A stretch of 64,000 nt of DNA from Lasiosphaeris hirsuta (taxonomy: Eukaryota > Ascomycota > Sordariomycetes > Sordariales > Lasiosphaeriaceae): contig JAUKUA010000001.1 in NCBI GenBank assembly GCA_030549175.1, positions 434,001 to 498,000 of the forward strand, read 5' to 3'. Shown here piece by piece: positions 13,174 to 25,336 of this stretch; the stretch's first letter is position 1, and every line of letters starts with the position of its first letter. Below the pieces are notes generated by a model, which worked only from the letters and a program-made list of their open reading frames with translations, had not been told where the DNA came from and did not search any database. A program made the translations under genes and the position numbers.

Positions 13174-14147
13174 TTTGTAGAGGAACGATACAGACATCAT
13201 GATGACATGAAACGGTTGGATGTTACTTGTTTTACACTGGGTGGACAGCACTGGAGTTTCGTTGGGTGGTTTCCGATAGCACACATGACACGCACACTTA
13301 GTATACGCGTACATCATAATTGGAATTGTTGCCTAGGAGCTACTCCTATGAATTACACGTCACCCACTTTCCATCGAAAGGAAAATTTAGCCCAGGGGGG
13401 TTGAAAATATGCCTCTGAGGCTCAGCGGCCTGCAGCGGCCGTGTATAGGATCACCCTAGATCAGGGAAGAATCAGGGAAAGCTTAGGGCAAGCCAGCCAC
13501 AGATTACCGTGACCTTGGGCTACGAACGGAAATGGTAATTGTGATGGGATCCCATTGTGGTTGCCCAGACTTGTCTCATACAACCAGGCCGCTGTTTGAG
13601 ACGAATCTAGGTTCCAGCGCCACAGCTCGGCCACATAACATTGCTCACCCTGGCTCAAGCCCTGCTCAGTCTCTGCTCAGGCTCGCTCACCCTAGTTACT
13701 ATCTTTCGGCAAGGCTACGCCGCAACAAGCTAGGAATTGCTTTCATTCTAGCCGATGAGCCCAGAATCAGTCCCATATATAAAGATGGCTAAAATAGGTC
13801 TCCCGTTTGAAGGCAAAATAACGTGATTACATAGCGAGTAGATCACTCTACCACCTCAATTAAACTACTATACAAGATCGCAAATTTCTCCACAACACGA
13901 CATGCCTAATGTACGAAAAGAAGCGCAATTATAACTGGCGCTTGTTAGTGCTTATTAGCGTTGTTGAATACGACTGTTGCCGTTCATCCAATACCCAATG
14001 AAAATCCAGGAGCATGCTACCCGGATCATGTGATGTTGCTGCCTTGATGCAGTCTAATCGGGGATTGAACTGTACAGCCTCACGATGGCTGTTGGTGCAT
14101 TGACTGGGTTTTCTTCCCCGCACCTGAAGCGTGGCCACCAGTTCACC
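13174..14147. other. Intergenic before the NLR gene
   Basis: No gene. The stretch is AT-richer after about 13780. Presumed terminator region of the receptor gene and promoter of the NLR. Confidence 0.45.
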
Positions 14148-17126
14148 ATGGACCCGCTTTCGATATCTCTAGGCCTTGCGGGTGTGCTACCCATCATTGC
14201 CACTGTAATTCGACTCGCTCAGCGATACCGGGATGAAGTCAAGGGAGCGAGTGAGTCCATTTCCCTGCTCATCACCGAACTGGGACTTCTCGAATCGGCA
14301 ATCCGGAACCTTGATGCATTTCTGGGAAGCGCCGAAGGCAGGGATGCCATCCAAGACTTGCAGCTTGACCAGTCCTCCGCTTTGCGCACTTGTTCCGTAG
14401 CCTGTTCGGCGAAGCTCAACGCGCTGGCCTCCAAACTCCACGATGCGGACGCGAACACGAGGGCCGGCGGCAGTCGCCTTCGTCACCTGATATGGCCTCT
14501 GAGCGAGCGTGACCACAAAAAAACCGTCCAAGAACTCCGGAATTTGACGCTCTGGATGCAGTTTTCCCTCTCGGTCGACAATATTCGCATTGTTTGTCGC
14601 TCTTCCGATCAGATGGGTCAGGTTATGAAACAACAGCTTGAGCAACTTCAATCTCTTGCCAAGGTCCAGGAGTCGACCGCTAAAATCGAGCTGGCAGTGG
14701 AAGACCATGCGAGTCGGCTTGATGCGCAGCGGGACTGCGAAAACAGACAGAAGATACTTGACTGGATTTCTCCGGCAGGACACGGCCAGCGACACCACGC
14801 AATCCAGGCTCTGCGACTTGAGGGCACCGGCGACTGGCTGATTCGTCAACCAGGATTCCTAAAGTGGAGCTGTGGTGACGAGACTGGCTCACCAAATGTG
14901 CTTTGGTGTTATGGCGGTCCGGGAACAGGCAAGACTGTCTTGGTGTAAGTGCTGGGGGCGGCTGGCCCTACTCCACTCACCCTTCCAGCAGAATATTTGA
15001 CGCCGGTAATAAGCTAACAATGTGCATCAACGCTCAGATCGGTGGTCATAGATCACCTGCTTGAGTCGGCCTCCCGTGGGCGCTCTACGGTTGGGTTCTT
15101 GTACTTTGACTACAAGAACAATGCGCACCAGTCGGCCCTGGTAATGATCCTGTCCGTTTTACGACAGTTTGTCGAGGCAGCGCAATCGATAGCGGACTGT
15201 GTCAAGGCTGCTTATGATTCGCATCAGCAGATGCAGCGGAATTTGAGCCTGAAAGATGCGCTCAAACTGATCTCGGCTGTCACAAGTCCCTCGGATACGG
15301 TATATTACGCTGTCGTCGATGCTGTGGACGAATGCCTGTCATATCAGAGACGCCCCTTCCTCGAAGCTCTTTGTGGGCTCGCGAGGAAGTCCAAGCATTT
15401 TCGCCTCATGATCACCGGTCGGCCTCACGCCGATGATGTCGAAGGATTTTTCCCCGAGTGCGGAAAGCTTGAGATATGCGCGAACGAGCAAGATATGCGT
15501 CGGTACATCAACCATGAGCTAGACATCCACGCCGCCCGGGATGTCATCGACCATGACTTCGCGGATGAGATTGTTAAGCAGCTGATAGCAGTGTCTCGGG
15601 GTATGTTCCTTCTGGCGGTTCTCCATCTCCGGACACTCGTGGAATTGACGAGTGTCGGCGCGATGCAAGATGTCTTGAGCTCGGCGTCGGGGAGTCTATC
15701 AGAGGCGTACAGGACGACCATCAACCGCATTCAGCAACAGCCTGCCAGCCGGTCTGAGCTTGCGATGCAGATACTCCAGTGGGTTTTCTTTGCAGCCAGA
15801 CCCCTGACTGTGGAGGAGCTGCAAGACGCTTTGTGCATCAAGCACGGTCAGGCCAGACGGGATGCCAGATACCGCCCGGCCCCGAGGATCATGCTGGAGT
15901 GCTGTCAGGGGCTCATCTTGGTCGATTCGGAAGCGTCGCTGGTTCGGCCCGCCCACTACACCGTCCAGGAATATCTGATGGAGAATTCCTGCACAATCTT
16001 CCCAGGACATGACCTTTACATGGCTCAGACGTGTCTGGCGTATCTAACCCTTGATGATTTCGCTTCTGGTCCGGAAAAAGACATGAGCGGGATTAAGGCG
16101 CGCCTCCGCAATTACCCATTTCTCTCATACGTATCACGCCGCTGGTACACACATTTGTCCCCGTTGAGCAGCTTGAAGGAGATCGAGACATCTCTGTGGA
16201 GGTTTCTTGGGTCCGCAGAGTTCAGGGCGACAACCAAACAAGCCTCTGCGTTCTCGGGCGGCTTCGTTTGGCGGTATTGCCAGCCCGAGGAATGTCTCAG
16301 CCACACAGCGATCCACATAGCCTGCTCGTCCGGTCTGACCTCCGTGGTAACGGAACTATTGAATGGGCCGAACAAATGCAATACACAAAGGGACGATATC
16401 AATGCGCAATCGTACATCGGGACCACCCCAGTCATCCACGCCGCGTCGTGCGGCCACGCCGAAGTGCTTCGGTTTCTTCTCGACAACGGGGCTGACCCTT
16501 ATATAGAAAACGCGTACGGCAACGCACTGCACTGCGCTGCCGAAGCCGGGAAATCAGGCTCGATCCGTGCCCTCATCCGACATGGAATGCCCGCGGGGTC
16601 AGACGCTCGATACAGCAGGGCTCCTATTCTTTGCACGCTCGACAGAGACTCGGTAGAGGCTTTCACGACGTTGACCGATTCGGGGGCTTCAATAGAAGAC
16701 CTGGGAGAAAATAGCCGATCGGAGGGGGTCGAATGCGAGGACTACAACCATTGCGAGCTGTGTGGTCACTGTACACCCGAGGTGGCCTTCCTGCATCTCG
16801 CCGTCAAGTCCGACGCCGGGGAAATTATACGCGTTATTGCTAACGGCAAGCTGATTGATTTCAAGGTTCGAAACAAAGTTGGATGGACGGCTTTCCGTTT
16901 GGCTGGGCGCACTGGTCGCATCAACGCTGCGCGAGCCTTGGAGGAGATCTTAGCTGTGGCTGACATTGAGCGGTCTGTCGATCGCAAAATCGCAGAGATC
17001 ACGGATAGTAGCGAATATCTAGCTATTATTGATCGTAATGAGCGTGGTTGGTTTTGGAAGAGGCGGAAGCATGAATTGTATAGCGAGGGTGTAGCGCTTC
17101 GGCGACGATATCTGGAGGGTCTGTAA
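14148..17126 (+). CDS. NLR/STAND protein: HeLo-like N-domain, NACHT, ankyrin repeats
   Basis: Exons 14148-14944 and 15038-17126, joined across a 93-bp intron with a ctaac branch site, give 961 residues. The start is the ATG in accATGG context; an upstream in-frame ATG (14085) is less likely because family members begin MDPLSI. Residues 1-~180 match the fungal STAND N-terminal helical domain (Helo_like_N type). The NACHT follows, with P-loop GGPGTGKT at 256-263, Walker B VDAVDEC and a TGRP sensor. Ankyrin-type repeats near residues 690-770 (HAASCGHAEVLRFLLDNGADP) form the sensor end. Such proteins trigger regulated cell death in heterokaryon incompatibility or antagonist sensing once the repeats bind a ligand. 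It appears intact and expressed alone. The ligand is unknown. Confidence 0.93.
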
Positions 17127-17782
17127 TGCACGCCTTGGGTACATCCTCATCAAAGTTATAAGCTATTACCTGGAGACTGTATTCTCCGCCCCATGCTGTC
17201 GCCACGACCGTGAGGGACTTTTTTTGTCGTAACTACAAAAATAGACTGGATGTAAACACGACAAATGAGTTAGCTAGTATTGCCATTCAGGATTTATAAC
17301 ACATCGTCGACCTGAGTCACGCCGACCTCAGTCATGTCTTTTGCGGACGGGCTTTTCGCTTCTAGACGATGAATGTTGATCTTTAGACTACAAACTTGAC
17401 TTTGGAACTTCTCTCGGTAGTGCCTAACAGGCTAACAGGTTCGTCTCCTCAAAGCTCGACAGGAAAAGCACGCTCCTCCACAAAAGAACCAAGAGCTAGA
17501 AACGCCTAACATGTGGCGCGAGGCATCAGACTCTCCATACACTCCTCCACTCGCGCTTACTCTTCCCCACTCCCCGGGAGCCGGAGCGCCATAATCAGCA
17601 GGAAAAACAAATGGCTCTAAGAGAAGAAAAGCAAAAGCACGAAAAAAACAAAAGTCAGGTGTCAAAACCAGCCTGATTGACCCTGCCCCAAGTCACTAGT
17701 CATAAAGATCGAAGCCCGTGACCTCGTTATGCTCAATATGAACTACTAAACCACTCTCAAGGTCAAACTGGAACGAGTCAAC
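17127..17782. other. Intergenic between convergent genes
   Basis: No coding signal. A minus-strand ORF at 17432-17665 lacks recognisable content. Confidence 0.4.
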
Positions 17783-18091
17783 TTAGTCCCGAATCTCGTT
17801 CCAGACTTGGGGCCAACCACTTGCATCCGATTCCTCGTCGAGCGAAATGTATACTGTGTTCGGGTTCTTGTCGCAGTCGGGATTGAACCCGAGCCTGAAG
17901 AGAGATCGAGTTGTATTTATCACGTGTACAGTCGTGGCCCGCCAGGATTTCGCCCGCTTTGGCCATGATGCCATCCCATTCTGCGTTCAGCCTGTCGTTG
18001 GTCTCGGCGGTAGTCATGTATCTCTTGCGGCGGCGATCTTCCTCGCTGAAGGGGGGGGGGGGGGGAACTGCTGCCACGAGTTTCCGGACAT
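17783..18091 (-). pseudogene. Small gene with a poly-C frameshift (unknown protein)
   Basis: An ATG at 18091 in good context (caccATGTCC) starts MSGNSWQQFPPPPP, then enters a run of 15 C (18065-18051 on this strand). As written the frame soon stops; one base more or two fewer continues into FSEEDRRRKRYMTT, an acidic/basic run of about 40 residues. A further frame change near 17930-17860, possibly an intron, leads to a plausible C-terminus (YISLDEESDASGWPQVWNEIRD) ending at 17783. It is either a short expressed gene with a mis-sized homopolymer, a length-variable gene, or a pseudogene. No family recognised. Confidence 0.45.
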
Positions 18092-18591
18092 GGTGTCGGT
18101 AGTAAAAAAGAGACGATTTGACCTGGGGAGGTGCGTCTTTATAACCCAGATTCTAGGAAAATAACTTTTATGTGGTAAACTTATTTCGGCTGTGCTGGAA
18201 GGGAATAGTGGGGTAGACAAAGCAACGTCAAAGTCCAAGGTTCTTTGGGGTGTGATCGGTAGCCGACTAGCTATTCCCAGGCAACCCGCTGAAGATACAG
18301 CGTGTGGCGTTGAATTAGTGGATTTGGTTATGTACCGCCGGCGGAAGCCATGAAAGACGGTGTGGAAAGGCGTGTAAACAAGTGTGTGTTAGCTCGGAAT
18401 AGTGTCAAAATAATTGTTAGGTGCCATCCATCTTGGTGTTAAAAATGTGGAAATGGTAACGTTCCTTGCTGGGCATGCCAGTCGGCTACCGATGAGACGC
18501 AAAGGCTTTGCGGTTTACTAAATTGGAACAATACTGAGGATCCGAGGATAATGGGGTTGTAGCGAAGTCCCCTTGGAGAGAAACTGCGGAG

Positions 18592-19480
18592 CTAGGAAAG
18601 GCAAACAAGCTCGCGGCTCGCGGACAGTCTCTGCCAAGTCTCGGAACATATGCGCACTAGGCCTACTATTTGAAGTCTTCCATCCACCAGCGTAGTGGCA
18701 AGGCAACAGTAATTCGGATAACAAGGGTCGCTGTCCGATTCTTCAGAGGAGCGGTAATCACTGTCGAGAGGCCCTCGTTCGCGGTGTATGACGCAGCCCG
18801 GCATGACTCCTTCTTCCCCGCGGCCGATCAGAGCAAACCGGCATGCCGCCGCCAAGTCGTCACTGAGCCGGCAGGCGCCGAGAAACACACCACACAGCGT
18901 TCCATGGCCTGCGAGGACGAATACGTCAGTGTGTCTCTTGACAGTCCTTTGCAATTTAATCCTCCCTAGCCGATTCCCTATCGATCCCTGTGTCACCCTT
19001 TGCCGAACCGGCTCCACAACATCTTGGGTATTAAGGGAAGCAGCGAGGTAGGCGGCGCCAGCACAGACGCCCAGAAGGAAGAAGTTGCTGATCTGCGGCT
19101 GAATAGTCTGGATGCTGTAGACTTCCCAGTTGACCACTCCTATCCAGCCTGCCCATGCCCACGACGGAAGGCTGTCTCGACGTCTCGGAGTGGATGAAAG
19201 GCTTGTGGTACCACAAAATATTGTAGTTGACAACCGCTTCCAGTAGTCCGTAAGCCGACGATCCCACCGTAGATTTCCAATGTCGACGTTGCGATGTCCT
19301 TCACGGCTGCAAAGCCTGGAACATATTGCGCAAAGCCCTTGGCGGCAACGACCATGGTCCCGGGAAAGAAAATCTACTTCACTCGGCACAAGGCTAGATT
19401 GCGAATCGTCAGCCATGTAGAAGCACCCGTGGGTTGGGCCCGATCCGCAGTGTCGACGAAACAGACAAGTGTGCCAAGGG
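18592..19480 (-). pseudogene. Degraded membrane-protein-like gene
   Basis: Protein-like segments on the minus strand are spread over three frames: ALGTLVCFVDTADRAQ and MVVAAKGFAQYVPGF with a TAG between them, then AYGLLEAVVNYNILWYH, then GWIGVVNWEVYSIQ followed by a hydrophobic helix (NFFLLGVCAGAAYLAASL). A long ORF runs through it but mixes these with low-quality sequence. I read this as a gene broken by several indels. Family not recognised. It could instead be a multi-intron gene I failed to splice. Confidence 0.3.
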
Positions 19481-20127
19481 CGAAGGGTCTCAACGCACAG
19501 CACCAAGTAATAATAGTCATACATCAGGCATCTGCCAAGGCCGTAAAAGTGACAAGTGCCTCTTGTGCCTCTTGTCACGTGACCAAGTCTGTACACCAAA
19601 AGATATATTAAACTGCCATTAAACTAGCCATCTTAGGATAGCTGGATGGTGGCCAATCGGCCACCTTCGGATGGCGTAGCACAGACCCTTGCGGCAACCT
19701 TTGTTCACCACTGTCAACTACTCGAGGCGTCCTGCCGTACAGTCTGCCACCTCTTGAATGCAGGTTGTAACAATTGTGGAGGTTCGAATGTCCCAGTTCT
19801 AAGCCTCTGCTGGGAAAGGAACCGCTGGGCTGCCGTCGGATGGAGCGCGGCTTGCCGTGACCAAGTTTCTACCAACTTTACTGGAGTGCAGAAAGCCACT
19901 GGCGCAACGGCGACTGGGCTTTCGGTCGGGCAACCAGAAGCTGCTTCGGGAAGGCGCTAATTATGCCGGTAGGATCCATCCAACATCATCAGCCTGGGTG
20001 AGGTGAGCCGAATGAACTCAAGAAATAGGTCTTGTTGCCTAGGTATTGGGAATGAAATTCTCTTGAAACGGACCGCCACGTGACCAGGCATGGTTCAGCA
20101 GAAGCACAACTTGTCACTTCCGATACC

Positions 20128-22194
20128 TTATTCCTCGTCATTTTCGGCCTCGGAATCCTGGAGACGCTTCCCCTCAGCGCTGCTATCGCCGGTAATAAAG
20201 GCCCTAGTTGCGCTCTCATCCGAGTCTGGAAGCCCGAATCGAATCCTCCGAGCGCTGATCAACTCCAAGACGCCTTCGCTCCCAGCAGCCAATGCCCGAA
20301 TCTTGGTCAGCAACCCAGGCCGTTGTTCGACCTTGCTCACCGGCAGGACCCCAAGGTCATGTTCGTCGACACTCTTGTCGGCGCCTTTCTCTGGGGACTC
20401 TTCACCTTTCCCCCCCGGATATCCCGGATATCCCGGATATCTCGAGATCAGATCGATCTCGGGAAACTTGCTCGCAACCGGAGTTCCGCTCCCCAAAATG
20501 CACGCCAATGCTAGGACGCCCATGGCCCAGAGGCTGAGGAATAGGGAAACGATGCCGTACACTCCGAGAACCCATGGGTCTGCCATGGCTCGGTAGTGAA
20601 CACTGACAACGGTAGCGTTGGTGTTCAGCTCTGGGGGCAAGGGAGCTCCGATGCCCGCGTAAATCGCCCCCGTCGAGAACTGCAGAAAGACAGAGATAAA
20701 ATTGCGGAGGATATCCAGAGGCAGAATGTCCAGCTCGGGAAAATAGCTCTTGTAGTACCGCAGCCCCGACCCCAGGGCGTAGTGGATGGCGTATGTCGAC
20801 GCGTTATTGATCCAATCCGGATGCGATGGGTTGATGGAGCGATCTATGGGCGCGAGAATCTTTGTAATGATTGGCATCACATCTTTGGCGGTAATTTCGG
20901 TAAGCTTGGGGCTGGATAGGTCGTCTACCGACAGGATGCTGAAGTTGGCTCCGCTGTATGCCGTCGTGGCAAAGCGGTTCTGCATGGTGACTGCCGTGAT
21001 CTGGTCCATCTCATCTTGCCATGTCGTGTTTACAAAACAAGACTTGAGCCCCCAGATTTCAAATGGGCAGACGCTCCACCCTGGATGCCCGAGCAAGTCA
21101 GCAGACGCCTCTCTCGAATATCCCGCCCTTCCTTCTAGGACTCACCAGCAATGAGGTCCGTCCCATGGTTGGCCAAACAGATATACAGCCCCTCGTCCTC
21201 GGTTTGCCCGACGGCGACGCAGTCAGATTCCCTGTTGAAGGTCCACCCACTCGGGGGGGCGTGGAACTCCAAGTGATAGCCAGGTGCACTTCGGACGCGA
21301 ATGGCAGTTTCGCTGTCCCACGGAAGCTTGGTATCCCCGATAAGGCGCTGGTCCGCGTGCCGGTCTCGGACGTAAGCTGCGCCGCCAGGGAGAAAGAACG
21401 ACCGGCACTCAGGACCACTGCACGAAATGGGCTGGATCGGTATCGCGAATCGGTTGTCGGACAGAAGGCCATAGGTGAAGCAGAGCCAGAAGAAGTTGGC
21501 CACCCAGGCCGGAATAGTAGACTTTACGAACCCGTTAATCAGCTCCGGAGTGAGCGGGGCTACACCGGCAAACACCATTCTCTCCGGGAGACCCGTTGAC
21601 GTGTATACATATCTGAAGTCTAGATTACCTATGACGCAGAGAGGAGGGGGGGGGGGAAGGTGTTAGGTTATGGCGGTAGCCGAAGTGGTAGGATCCATCC
21701 ACTTACTTGTCAGGACAATCCCAAGAGCCCAGGCCAAGCCCATGAACGATAGCCTGGTGGTTATTAGTGAGGGGCCGACCGACAGATGACTGGATGCAAA
21801 GCAGTATGGCAAACCTCTTGGCACAGTAAAACAAGTGAATACCGGGACGCGGAAGCAGTATCAGAGAAGCAACAGCTATTGGCCCTGCCGCTCTGCTCAG
21901 CGCGAGGAACGAGCCAAGGGGTAGTCCCCGGTTGTGTCTCGACGCGAGAGCCCATCGCCAGGCTTCGAGAGAGGTGCTAATCTGATCCCATATCAAAAAC
22001 GCGACGATGTGCGCACAGATGTTGACCGTGAGGATGGTCCGGCCAGGTGACAACCGGAGGAAAGGCGGGGGTGGCGCTTCATCAATCAGCACCATTTTGA
22101 CGAAGACGTAGGATGCGAAGGTGATGAATAGAGAAAATATGGCATATAGCCATGATGCCCATTTTGACTTGAAGTTGTCAAAGATTTGGCCCAT
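20128..22194 (-). CDS. Multi-pass membrane protein of unknown function
   Basis: Four exons (22194-21815, 21753-21707, 21628-21146, 21080-20128) restore one frame of 620 residues; introns are 61, 78 and 65 bp. The first donor is the weaker GTTTGC, but a ctaataac branch site and the continuity of RLSFMGLAWALGIVL support it. There are about five N-terminal helices, then a large region with scattered cysteines and N-glycosylation sequons (NTTW, NNAS, NTNA), then a last helix (LGVYGIVSLFLSLWAMGVLAL) and a hydrophilic acidic tail. The layout suggests an extracytoplasmic loop between helices. A 9-bp DNA repeat encodes PGYPGYPG in the tail. The fungal family is familiar but has no known function. Confidence 0.85.
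20416..20444. repeat. 9-bp coding tandem repeat (YPG units)
   Basis: Three copies of atcccggat inside the membrane-protein gene, encoding Tyr-Pro-Gly units in the cytoplasmic tail. Confidence 0.75.
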
Positions 22195-23876
22195 GTTGTC
22201 ACTTCGAATCGCGAGGGTATCAAAAAAAAAAAAAAAGAGCTAGCTAGTTGGAAAACTGAACGATCTTGAGAGGAGAGCGACAAAGACGCATGGCACATGT
22301 GGGTTGGGAAAGATAAGGATTTACTCCCCAAGGCTTCGTTCCCTATTCTTTTAGCACATGCACGGCAATTCCCGGGAGATGCCCTGATTGGGATGAGGGA
22401 GGGTGACACGACCTGCACCGACGGCTGAGAAACCCGCCAATAAACTGGAAACATTTTACACATTTTGCGTGCGAGAGAGCCTTCTGCCAATGACTGTGCG
22501 TGGCCGAGGGGCGCAGTTTGCAAGCCACTTGTTTGCACTACCAGTCTCAACGCTGCGAAGGCTTTCTTGAAGGCCATCTGATTTCATGCATTGTGGTTCT
22601 CTTGTGACCCTTGTTCGCCCTCATGCAACTCCCACCACGCTCAAAAAAAAAACGGAACCCTTTGTCCAAAGGAAGCTTCTACATCGTCTTCATCCGGCCT
22701 CAAGTATATAGGTCTTTGTGTTTGGTCTGGCCCTCAGGCTCGGGCTCAGGTTTGGGCTTAGTCTCGACGAGTGACGTTGTTCTGTCCTTGGCCGAGGCGG
22801 TTGGGCGTTTCTCGCCATTCTTGTCCAAGGGGAAGGAAAAGTTGGCGGTGTCGCTCCATTGGACTCCACGGAAGGTGAGGTGATGTACCTGCAGCTGCCA
22901 CTGTTGCATAACCATCGCCCCTGATCAATCCCCCGGGGTCCTCGGCCGAGTTTACCGACTCTAGAGGCTCGTGATTGGCATTATACTCCACAGGACCAGT
23001 GACTTCCGGGGGACTACGGTGACGAGCTGCCCAACCCACGTCCCGGCCTTTCATACCGAATCAATAAGGATCGTAGGCTTGTCTCTGACTGGCAGCACGA
23101 CATGGCAGAAACTGCTTATCGTGGGTTTGTAGCCGAACACTGCGAGCTGGGATTGGCGAGCTAGACCTCCGTCGTATCCGGTACCGATCTGTTGCCCGCG
23201 TCGGTTCAGGCGATCGCTCCCCCGTACCGAGGCTGCTAGTCGGAGGAATGTGTCCAGCAATAGACCTACGTCACATCTCGACACCTAGGTCGACCTTCTT
23301 CCTCTTCTAAACAAAACTGTAGAGCCCCTCTTCGTCGTTCGCCACTGCCTCTTCCTCGACCGACCTCGACTTGGGCTCCTCTCAGTTGACCCGCCATCCG
23401 TCTAACTCAAATCCCCGATGTCGCCATATAGTGGATCGTACTGAGGCTCGCGTCATTGCTGGCAACCTCCGGTACCTTCCTCTTCCTCGGACCCGCGCTA
23501 CGGGACCGTGACGTGGCGAGGATCGCATTGACTTGCACGCGATCGCGGCTCTCTAGGGTCGAGGCTCCGGTGGCAGGGTCGCGGACGAGAAGGAGCCGAC
23601 TCGTGATGTACTTGTCATGGCAGTGGCCTAGTACGCCAGGCTAGAAGATGGTCCAAGCGAAGCGGGCAAAGAGGCACTCAATACTACATCTGAGAGGAGG
23701 TAATTTGCGGTTGTGGTAGTGCTGGTGAAAGTAACCGTCCGTGATAGGATTAACGACGTGTAAAACAAACGACAATTCCCCTCGAGCCTCGTGCCCTGGC
23801 GTCTGGTCTCGCTTAGGAACGATAGCGAAGACTTTATCATCAAAGACGGTATGCATGTCTAATCGAAGAGGGATTA
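22195..23876. other. Non-coding or decayed stretch left of the Copia element
   Basis: Upstream region of the membrane-protein gene, then a stretch where minus-strand ORFs (22700-23284) show gene-like bits (KPKPEPEPEGQ, a possible splice donor in GCAG|GTACAT) but no family. I see no supportable gene. Poly-A runs lie near 22221-22236 and 22642. Confidence 0.35.
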
Positions 23877-24039
23877 TGTGGGCAGGACAGAGCAATGGAA
23901 TGTGGTGTTGGATTGTGTGGTGTTGCGGGCCAGGATTTCCCTGGCCTGCAACAGCTATCTAGGTGTGGCCCAAAGGGCACTAGCTAGGCGAGGTGGCGTG
24001 TACGCCCTGCACCCTCGAGGTGGGGCACCACCTCCAACA
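23877..24039 (-). repeat. 3' LTR of the Copia element
   Basis: 163-bp copy bounded by TGTGGG...CAACA on the plus strand (TGTTGG...CCACA in element orientation). It lies downstream of RNase H. Confidence 0.95.
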
Positions 24040-24050
24040 CACCCCCTCAG
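24040..24050 (-). other. Polypurine tract of the Copia element
   Basis: On the element strand a purine-rich GAGGGGGTG lies immediately before the 3' LTR, where plus-strand DNA synthesis is primed. Confidence 0.7.
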
Positions 24051-24286
24051 ACGGCACTGAAGCCTGGATCTACATGCCTATCTAGGAAGTTGTGATAGTT
24101 GTGATGGTGTTTTGCATCGCCAAACGTCTTTTTCCTCCTTTAGCTGCCCCTGAATCCACATCAATTTTCTCCTTTTGTGGCTTTTCTGCCACTGTATTGC
24201 TGCAATGCCTCGATATTCTCCTTTATCCAGGGTATCTAGATGTCAACAAGGCCTAACAGGGTAACGAATTGTACATGCTTTTCCTT

Positions 24287-24769
24287 CTACAGTGGTTTTG
24301 TAAGCCCATCTGCAGTCATGTCGGTTCCTGGGAGATGCCTCAGATCTACCATCTTCTTCCTGACGCGATCTATTACCCACTTGTAACGGATATCAATACA
24401 ACGAGTACGTGCCGCGTTGAGTGGATTCAACACGTTGGCCCTCGCGTTGGCACTGTCAGTGTATAGGATCAGTGGAATTGGCTGCGTAGTGCCATATTCC
24501 TTGAGGATCTCCCACACCCATCTAGCGGCCTGTGCCGCGGATGTCAAATTGGTAAATTCCGCCTCTGTTGAGCTAATTGCTGTAAAAGTCTGTTTCCTAG
24601 ACTTCCACACCACTGGGCCTCCTGCGAGGAAGACCACATGGCCTCTAGTTAAGTAGCGGGTAAGCAGATCATCCGCAAAAGATGCATTTGTAAAGGTATG
24701 TAGGCGAAGATCGTCAACTGTGATGGATTCTCCACCAATGACTATGCCCAAGGACTGTGTGCCTCTCAA
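24287..24769 (-). pseudogene. Copia RNase H domain fragment
   Basis: 161-residue open stretch with the hallmarks of Copia RNase H: FTNASFADD, WKSRKQTFTAISSTEAEF, YTDSANARA and the closing HLPGTDMTADGLTKPL. Asn replaces the usual Asp in the first catalytic motif (FTNAS for a D-x-D/S type), which could itself be inactivating. Confidence 0.85.
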
Positions 24770-25036
24770 ATACCGGAATAGGTGCTTTAATAGCTCCCAG
24801 TGTTACGGCGAAGGTCCTGCGTTGGCCTCGCTAAGACTTGACGTTATATATGTGATATCAAGGTATATACCAGTAGCAAGGTAGTTAAGCGATCCAGTCT
24901 GCCTGATGTAGTCTTTTTGGGAGGCCTGGTCTGGTTCCCATACCTTAGGCAGTTCTAACTTGGCTGGCCAGGGTGTTTTGACAGCATGGAGACCCTCGTA
25001 TCCGAACTTGTTGATGATGGTACGTGTGTAGCTTTC

Positions 25037-25336
25037 CTAGCTCAAAGATATCATTCTTTTGGCGCGGTCACGTACTATATCGAAGCCTAGGAACCGCTTG
25101 GCTTCGCCCATCGACTTCAAATCGTAATGGCTCTCCAAGTCGCTACGAATTTGATTGATCTCCTCCACGGTTTTGGCAGATATCAACAGATCGTCAACAT
25201 ATAGGATAAGTAATGTGCCAGTCTTCTTGTTACAGAAAAGGCATACGTCAGAGGCGAAGGGTTCTAAGCCTATCTTTTCCAGAATGGGCGTGATGGTCTG
25301 GAACCAGTAGAGAGGGCTCCTTCGAAGACCATACAA
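25037..25336 (-). pseudogene. Copia reverse transcriptase fragment
   Basis: The central palm of the reverse transcriptase, with YGLRRSPLYWF and the catalytic LYVDDLLI box. The frame starts after a stop at the expected N-terminal continuation, and flanking RT sequence (25340-25800) is recognisable only with stops. Confidence 0.88.

Noticed and set aside
19700..19960. Third copy of the 31081/58043 dispersed repeat
   Set aside because: Only about 20 bp (ttcgaatgtcccagttct) is shared; flanks do not align.
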